Positions 62,575 through 64,000 of a DNA stretch of 64,000 nucleotides are shown piece by piece. The position numbers and the translations under genes were made by a program. Numbering within the stretch: position 1 is the stretch's first letter; each line of letters opens with the position of its first letter. The DNA comes from Scylla paramamosain. Its lineage: Eukaryota; Arthropoda; Malacostraca; Decapoda; Portunidae. The stretch covers positions 10,453,267 to 10,517,266 of the forward strand of contig NC_087171.1 in the NCBI RefSeq assembly GCF_035594125.1. Reading direction: 5' to 3'. The notes beneath the pieces were generated by a model. It had not been told where the DNA came from. It worked only from the letters and a program-made list of their open reading frames with translations, and searched no databases.

Positions 62575-63167
62575 TCAGTTAAAGAGATGGTAATCCTTTC
62601 CTTCCTCAAGCCGCAGAGATGCCAAGTTCTCTTCAAACTTGCCTCCTGTCAGCTCCTGAAACAAAGGAAACTGGGATTTTGAGCTGGCCGATGGTTCTCA
62701 CTCTTCTCCAGTCTCCTCACTCTAGTCAGTACATAAGTCTTTTTATTCACAACATGCTGCCAGGAAAGCCTGAGAAAATGCTCTGAAGGCTTTAAAGTAA
62801 ATTTGTCATCTCATTTTATCAAACTTGAATCCATTATTTCTTGTCCAGTCCTGATTACTGACAATGAAAATTTTGTGAATTTTGTTACCAAATGAAACTA
62901 GAAGTGATCACCAAGACCTAAGTGGATGTCAATTAGCCTGGACTGTGTTATCACTACAATAAGAACAAGAGGAAACCAACAAAAGAATGGCAACTCACCA
63001 GCTTCATGCAGATCACTAAAGGAGGGCGAGCCTCAGTGAAGTGAACAATGGGAACCTTGGGCTTGGGTCTTTCTGGTGATTCTTCATAAGTGTAGAATGA
63101 GTTGACCTTCTTGGCATCCACATCACAGAATGCCACAACCTTTCTCTGGGTCTCCCTGTTCAGTGAT
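62575..63167 (-). CDS. B3GNTL1: B3GNTL1 / queuosine-tRNA galactosyltransferase, last two exons (partial)
   Basis: Exons 63167-62999 and 62655-62575 on the minus strand, joined in phase 0, with stop TGA at 62577-62575. They encode [40 protein letters not shown] and [20 protein letters not shown], ending DYHLFN. These match the conserved C-terminal part of B3GNTL1. The N-terminal GT2-type catalytic domain lies to the right of the window. In vertebrates this protein (QTGAL) adds galactose to queuosine in tRNA-Tyr; the same role here is inferred from similarity. The exon enters in phase 1, so at least one exon precedes it beyond 63167. Confidence 0.88.
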
Positions 63168-64000
63168 CTGCAAACCAGTGCATGTCCTATCAAACACACT
63201 AATTTTCAATGAATGCAGCAATGAATGCAGTTTGTACACTAGAAAGGCTGATTTAAAAGTGCATTATCAAACAAATTCCTTTAAATAACAAGCTGTATTC
63301 AGCAGAGAAAATCTTTAGATATAACATGGTGGCATTCAACCCAAATAGTTTGTTACATCAAGGGTTTACTGTATTGTTGACACCACACTGACTGATCCTC
63401 ATAGTGTCCATAATTTTTTTTCTTTCTTTATTTACTTATTGTTATTATTATTACTTTTCTTTTTCTCTTGTGAGAGGAGCTCCAGCCAAGGACAACATAA
63501 CAGGCATGGAAAACAAAATTATAAATAAATAAAATGGCACATACATATTATTCAAAATAATTAGAAGTATCATAAAATCTCTCTCTTGAAACAGTTCAAG
63601 TCAAAGATAGGAGGAAATACAGAAACAGGCAGACAGTTCCAGAGTTTACCAGTAAAAGGGATGAAAGATTGATAATACTGGATAACTATTGGTTTAGGAA
63701 GGTGAGGGGTGAGGAAAAGTAAAAAGTCTTATGTGGTGAGGCTGAGAGGATGGGAGGAATGCAGTTAGCAAGATCAAAAAAGTAATTAACAAGATCAGAA
63801 GAGCAATTATCAAGATCAATAGAGCAGTTACCAAATCAGAAGAGCAGTTACTATGAAAGTGGTGACAGAAGACAGCAAGAGATGCAACACTGCGATGAAA
63901 AGAGAGGCTGAAGACATCAGAAGAGAGAAGTTGCTGAAATAAAATGCTTTTGATTCCATCTTGCTCAAGAGAGAAATACAAATGGAACCCCCCCAATGTA
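63168..64000. other. Intron of B3GNTL1 to the window edge
   Basis: No further exon was recognised. The stretch contains a dispersed repeat at 63465-63690 related to 60720-60865 (TTCCAGAGTTTACCAGTAAA), and short AAGATCAGAAGAGCAGTTA-type direct repeats at about 63770-63850. Confidence 0.5.

Overview
The window looks like nuclear DNA of a decapod crustacean, probably a crab or shrimp. The evidence is the very high density of long CT, GT, AT and trinucleotide microsatellites, intron-rich genes with GT-AG introns, a large secreted chitin-binding (CBM14) protein, and scattered remnants of non-LTR retrotransposons and a Tigger/pogo-like DNA transposon. Gene names were assigned by recognising protein motifs by eye. 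No database search or alignment program was run, so the species is not fixed.

Layout. 1-5994: microsatellite-rich DNA with no gene I can support. 5995-22276 (+): a secreted protein with 16 chitin-binding peritrophin-A domains. A small signal-peptide exon at 6000-6047 is separated from the rest by an 11.7-kb intron full of microsatellites, and six further coding exons lie at 17729-22276. 22277-25537: intergenic. 25538-28617 (-): three exons of an unrecognised single-pass membrane protein of 887 residues with a His/Pro pentapeptide array. 28619-40650: about 12 kb with repeats only. 40650-49604 (+): TIPIN, the replication-fork protection subunit, with a probable CCAAT/E2F promoter, a non-coding first exon and six coding exons. 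The last exon carries about ten 26-27-residue tandem repeats. 50975-57071 (-): ribosomal protein L19 (RPL19), five coding exons with a 5' TOP-like tract. 59486-61077 (+): OVCA2-type serine hydrolase, four exons. 62575-63167 (-): the last two exons of B3GNTL1 (QTGAL, queuosine-tRNA galactosyltransferase), which continues past the right edge.

How the genes relate. The right part (40-64 kb) is a compact run of housekeeping genes for DNA replication, translation, hydrolysis and tRNA modification, with short introns. The left part holds tissue-type genes with long repeat-filled introns: a matrix or cuticle protein and a membrane protein. There is no sign of an operon or shared pathway. TIPIN and RPL19 converge, RPL19 and OVCA2 diverge, and OVCA2 and B3GNTL1 converge.

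The least ordinary signals are the coding minisatellite in TIPIN, the His/Pro pentapeptide membrane protein, a possible furin-type site inside the 16-domain chitin-binding protein, two inverted Tigger-like miniature elements on either side of the TIPIN promoter, a foldback with about 85-base unique arms near 10.5 kb, and local duplications that copy the splice donors of RPL19 and OVCA2. I did not find a system that I could defend as wholly new.
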